Shown here piece by piece: positions 61,219 to 64,000 of a stretch of DNA of 64,000 nt. The notes below the pieces were generated by a model, which had not been told where the DNA came from, ran no database searches, and was given only the letters and a program-made list of their open reading frames with translations. Origin of the DNA: Enterobacteriaceae endosymbiont of Donacia bicoloricornis (GTDB lineage Bacteria; Pseudomonadota; Gammaproteobacteria; Enterobacterales; Enterobacteriaceae); the NCBI RefSeq assembly GCF_012567955.1, contig NZ_CP046186.1, forward strand, positions 2,349 through 66,348, read 5' to 3'. How positions within the stretch are numbered: the first letter of the stretch is position 1; every line of letters starts with the position of its first letter. Both the position numbers and the translations under genes were made by a program.

Positions 61219-62424
61219 TTATTTATTAGTAATAATATTAAATGTATCTTGTGCTATCATTAATTCTTCATTTGTAGGAATAACTAATATTGGAATACTA
61301 TTAATAGTATTAATAAATCCAGTTTTACCAAATTTTATTTCATTATTTAATTTTTTATCAACAAAAATATTTAAAATTTTTAATTTTTCTATTGTTTTTT
61401 CTCTAATTAGTACACTATTTTCTCCAATACCTCCTGTAAAAATAATTGCATCTATTTTTTTTTCCATTAAAATACTATAAGAAGCTATATATTTTGATAA
61501 ACGATGTATAAATACATCAGTAGCTTTTTTAATTTTTAAATCTTTAAAGTAATTATTTTCAATATATCTAAAATCACTAGTTATATTAGTTAAACCTAAC
61601 ATACCTGATTTTTCAGTTAAAATTTTATAAATTTCATTTATTTTTAGATTTAAAATATTAAACATATAAAAAATAATTGCAGGATCAATATCTCCACATC
61701 TTGTCCCCATAACTAAGCCTTCTAAAGGAGTTAATCCCATTGAAGTATCAACACTTTTACCATTTTTTATTGCTGTAATAGATGAACCATTACCTAAATG
61801 ACATGAAATACAATTTAAAGTGTTTAATGAAACATTTAATATTTTTGAAGCAATTTTAATAACATATCTGTAACTAGTACCATGAGCCCCATAACGACGT
61901 ATTTTATATTTTTTATAAAATTTTATTGGTAAAGCATATAAATATGCTTTTTCAGGAATTGTTTGATGAAAAGCTGTATCAAATACAGCAACTTGTTTGC
62001 CCTCTAAATGAGGTAATATCTTAATTATTTCTTGAATACCTATTAATTGAATAGGATTATGTAAAGGAGCGAAAATAGATGCATTTTTTATTGCTTTTAA
62101 AACTTTTTTTGTAATAACTACAGAGTTTATAAATTTTTCTCCTCCATGAACTATACGATGACCTACTGCTATAATATTATTATATAATAAGTTTTCTTTT
62201 AAAAGAACATTTATTATAAAATTTAATATTATTTTATGATCAATTTTTGAATAAAAAATTTTTTTTTTTTTTATATTATTAAAATTCCATGTAATACAAG
62301 AATATTTTTTATTAAAATTTTCTGCTAAACCAAATAATAAAATTTTTTTTTCTAAAATATTTATAATTGAAAATTTTAAAGATGAACTACCACAATTAAT
62401 AACAAGTATTAATTTATTTAACAT
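61219..62424 (-). CDS. ackA: Acetate kinase
   Basis: Makes ATP and acetate from acetyl phosphate. 401 residues (E. coli 400). VINCGSSSLKFSI (about 8-20), GHRIVHGGEKF, VFDTAFHQTIPEKAYLYALP (about 147-166), RYGAHGTSYRYV, CHLGNGSSITAIKNGKSVDTSMGLTPLEGLVMGTRCGDIDPAI, and IIFTGGIGENS near 325 are all present. It is the first gene of ackA-pta, the E. coli order; with PfkA and GpmA it suggests fermentative acetate production with ATP gain. Confidence 0.97.
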   Translation of the reverse strand: MLNKLILVINCGSSSLKFSIINILEKKILLFGLAENFNKKYSCITWNFNNIKKKKIFYSKIDHKIILNFIINVLLKENLLYNNIIAVGHRIVHGGEKFINSVVITKKVLKAIKNASIFAPLHNPIQLIGIQEIIKILPHLEGKQVAVFDTAFHQTIPEKAYLYALPIKFYKKYKIRRYGAHGTSYRYVIKIASKILNVSLNTLNCISCHLGNGSSITAIKNGKSVDTSMGLTPLEGLVMGTRCGDIDPAIIFYMFNILNLKINEIYKILTEKSGMLGLTNITSDFRYIENNYFKDLKIKKATDVFIHRLSKYIASYSILMEKKIDAIIFTGGIGENSVLIREKTIEKLKILNIFVDKKLNNEIKFGKTGFINTINSIPILVIPTNEELMIAQDTFNIITNK

Positions 62425-62573
62425 ATATTTCCTTAAATAAAATTTTTAATAAACTTCATTATATATAAAAAAATAAAAAAATAATATATAAGATATATGA
62501 TAAAATTTTTCTAAATTAATAAATATAATATATACATAACTAATAATTTATTATATAATATGAAATGATTAAT

Positions 62574-62644
62574 GGCGCATTGGCAGAATGGTTATGCAGA
62601 GGATTGCAAATCCTTTTATTTCGGTTCAATTCCGGGATGCGCCT
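62574..62644 (+). tRNA. cysT: tRNA-Cys (anticodon GCA)
   Basis: GGCGCATTGGCAGAATGG..., anticodon stem-loop GAGGATTGCAAATCCTT (GCA), T loop TTCAATT, acceptor end ATGCGCC plus T. It has the short D region typical of tRNA-Cys and no encoded CCA. A TATAAT (62554-62559) lies 14 bases upstream without a good -35. The pair cysT-leuZ is also found in E. coli (glyW-cysT-leuZ). Confidence 0.96.
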
Positions 62645-62684
62645 TTTTTTTTAAAATAAAGATAAAATAGTTTATGATTTTACT

Positions 62685-62771
62685 GCCCAGATGGTGGAAC
62701 TGGTAGACACAAGGGACTTAAAATCCCTCGGCATTTATATTGCTATGCGGGTTCAATTCCCGCTCTGGGTA
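62685..62771 (+). tRNA. leuZ: tRNA-Leu (anticodon TAA)
   Basis: Class II tRNA GCCCAGATGGTGGAACTGG..., anticodon stem-loop AGGGACTTAAAATCCCT (TAA, reads UUA/UUG, the dominant leucine codons here), long variable arm, T loop TTCAATT, acceptor end TCTGGGT plus A with the G1-U72 pair also seen in E. coli leuZ. No CCA is encoded. Confidence 0.97.
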
Positions 62772-62790
62772 TTGAATAAAATAGATATTT

Positions 62791-63251
62791 TCATAAAAAA
62801 TATTTATATTTTTGTAAAATATTTTTAAAATAAATAAAGAAAAATGATTTTTTTTTAATTAAAAAATAATTATATAAATTTTTATCAATATGCTTCAATG
62901 AAAATAATAAAAGAAAAATTATTAAACATCCTTTAAAAAAACCAATAAATAATCCTAATATCTTATTTATATAAGAAGAATGCATAATTTTTTTATTTAA
63001 AAATTTTTTAACTATTTTTTTTGATGTTATTATTAATGTAAAATAAATAAATAATAAAAAAAATTTTTAAAAATAAAAATGCATTATTTTATAATTTTTT
63101 ATAAAAAAAAATAATTATAATATTTTCTAGATAAATAAAAAGATATAAACCAAATAAATATTGTTAAAAATTCTTTTATAAAACCTCTAAAAAAACTAAA
63201 TATTGTGGAAAATAATAATATTATTATAAATAAATAATCAATTATTAACAT
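62791..63251 (-). pseudogene. cvpA: Broken cvpA (membrane protein, colicin V production family)
   Basis: E. coli CvpA is a small inner-membrane protein upstream of purF. Frame 1 from ATG at 63251 gives MLIIDYLFIIILLFS, FFRGFIKEFLTIFIW and SRKYYNYFF, matching the CvpA N terminus, then stops after a T9 coding-strand run (A9 at 63103-63111). The next frame continues through an in-frame TAA into SKKIVKKFLNKKIMHSSYINKILGLFIGFFKGCLIIFLLLF, matching the C-terminal half (DRVLGICFGALRGVLIV). One base added plus one nonsense codon removed would give about 153 residues (E. coli 162). Two lesions make it a likely true pseudogene. It follows truA as in the E. coli truA-...-cvpA block. Confidence 0.82.
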
Positions 63252-63378
63252 ATTTTTTATATATTTCTTTATTTGTGTTAAATTATTTAATTTTTTAAAT
63301 AATTTAAAATAGTTAAAGATAAAATAAATTATATAATTTATTTAAAATACAATCTTTTCTTAATAAAATTTTATTAAA

Positions 63379-64000
63379 TTATTTTTTTTTAAAAAAAAAT
63401 AAATTATGTTTTATACTTGGAATTCCAAAATGTTTTGGATATTCAACTTCTACTAGAAACAAACCATTTGGTTTTACTGTAGCTGCAGCTTTAGTTCTAT
63501 CCTTAATTTTAATTAATTTTAATAACCAATCTTCGTTTTTTCTTCCAATACCTATCTCTAATAAACTACCTACAATATTTCTAACCATATGATATAAAAA
63601 AGCATTTGCTTTTATATCTATTAAAATATAATTTCCATATTTTTTAATATTACAATTTAAAATATTTCTAGAAGAAGATTTATTTAATTTTTTACCTGAT
63701 TCAAAAGAAGAAAAATTATGTTCTCCTAATAAATATTTTATTGCATTTTTTATTTTTTTAATATTTATTTTAGAATTGGATAAAGTACTAATATTATTAA
63801 ATATAGCTGATCTATATTTATTATTATAGATAATATAAAAATATCTACGAGATAAAGCGCTAAATCTAGCATGAAATTCTTTTTTTACTGATACTATCCA
63901 ATTTATCACTATGTCTTTTGGTAAAAGACTGTTGATCCCTGAAATCCATGATTCTTTTTTTCTGTAACTATATGTTTCGAAGTGAATAACTTGACCTAAA
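63379..64000 (-). CDS. truA: tRNA pseudouridine synthase A, N terminus outside window
   Basis: Makes pseudouridine at tRNA positions 38-40. About 207 C-terminal residues are visible; the frame stays open to the right edge, so the start and the catalytic Asp (E. coli Asp60) are not in the window. Visible matches are QVIHFETYSYRKKESWISGINSLLPKDI (in E. coli VVHFET...LRKDAAW...GVNxxLPDDI), EFHARFSALSRRYFYIIYNN, LLGEHNFSSFES, DIKANAFLYHMVRNIVGSLLEIG and KDRTKAAATVKPNGLFLVEVEYP. An internal GTG at 63909 should not be taken as the start. Confidence 0.95.
   Translation of the reverse strand, partial: LGQVIHFETYSYRKKESWISGINSLLPKDIVINWIVSVKKEFHARFSALSRRYFYIIYNNKYRSAIFNNISTLSNSKINIKKIKNAIKYLLGEHNFSSFESGKKLNKSSSRNILNCNIKKYGNYILIDIKANAFLYHMVRNIVGSLLEIGIGRKNEDWLLKLIKIKDRTKAAATVKPNGLFLVEVEYPKHFGIPSIKHNLFFFKKK

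Overview
The window is about 64 kb of very AT-rich DNA (by eye roughly four-fifths A+T) densely packed with bacterial housekeeping genes. The proteins are gammaproteobacterial. Many are close to Escherichia coli in length and sequence (MreB, RpoH, HspQ, PfkA, FieF, RecA), yet rich in Lys, Asn and Ile. Gene order keeps many small enterobacterial blocks from which the intervening genes have dropped out. No insertion sequence, phage, plasmid gene, CRISPR array or toxin was found. This fits an ancient, obligate, probably insect-associated endosymbiont of the Enterobacterales (Buchnera-like in style). The species cannot be fixed from this window. A chromosomal leuABCD argues against a typical aphid Buchnera, where these genes are usually on a plasmid.

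Layout: 1-3031 holds 23S rRNA (its start is off the window) and 5S rRNA, followed after only 21 bases by murB. Next come aroQ, mreBCD, tusE, tRNA-Ser(TGA), rsmI, rnpB, folD, tRNA-Arg(TCT), and tRNA-Lys and tRNA-Val divergent from gltX (to 12 kb). From 12 to 25.5 kb lie hspQ, alr, metG, ydjM, rnb, ssb, rpoH, ftsY, rsmD, tusA, recA, alaS and csrA. tRNA-Ser(GCT) and tRNA-Arg(ACG) follow behind a consensus promoter. A long minus-strand run (25.9-36.8 kb) carries dapD, ligA, cysS, dnaB, dusA, der, bamB and hisS. Then come tadA-glyA-yajL (+), ribD-ribH-nusB (-), leuABCD-adk-dapA (+), glyQ-glyS (-), fieF-pfkA-rplY (+), ileS-lspA-dapB (-), rpsT-erpA-gpmA (+), ackA-pta (-), tRNA-Cys and tRNA-Leu, a broken cvpA, and truA running off the right edge.

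Together the genes cover translation and tRNA maturation (seven synthetase genes plus glyQS, RNase P RNA, TadA, DusA, TruA, TusA/TusE), replication and repair (DnaB, LigA, SSB, RecA), heat-shock control (RpoH, HspQ), wall and shape (MurB, Alr, MreBCD), outer-membrane assembly (BamB), glycolysis and acetate metabolism (PfkA, GpmA, Pta-AckA), and nutrients: leucine (LeuABCD), lysine/DAP (DapA, DapB, DapD), shikimate (AroQ), folate/one-carbon (FolD, GlyA) and riboflavin (RibD, RibH). Essential amino acid and vitamin synthesis is what a nutritional symbiont would keep.

No undescribed multi-gene system was found. The points most worth following are signs of ongoing decay and how they may be tolerated: lspA split by one base at an A10 tract with all catalytic residues intact, a more clearly broken cvpA, a Der protein whose first GTPase domain has lost key motifs, a TusA with an altered CPxP motif, and loss of terminators and LexA sites.
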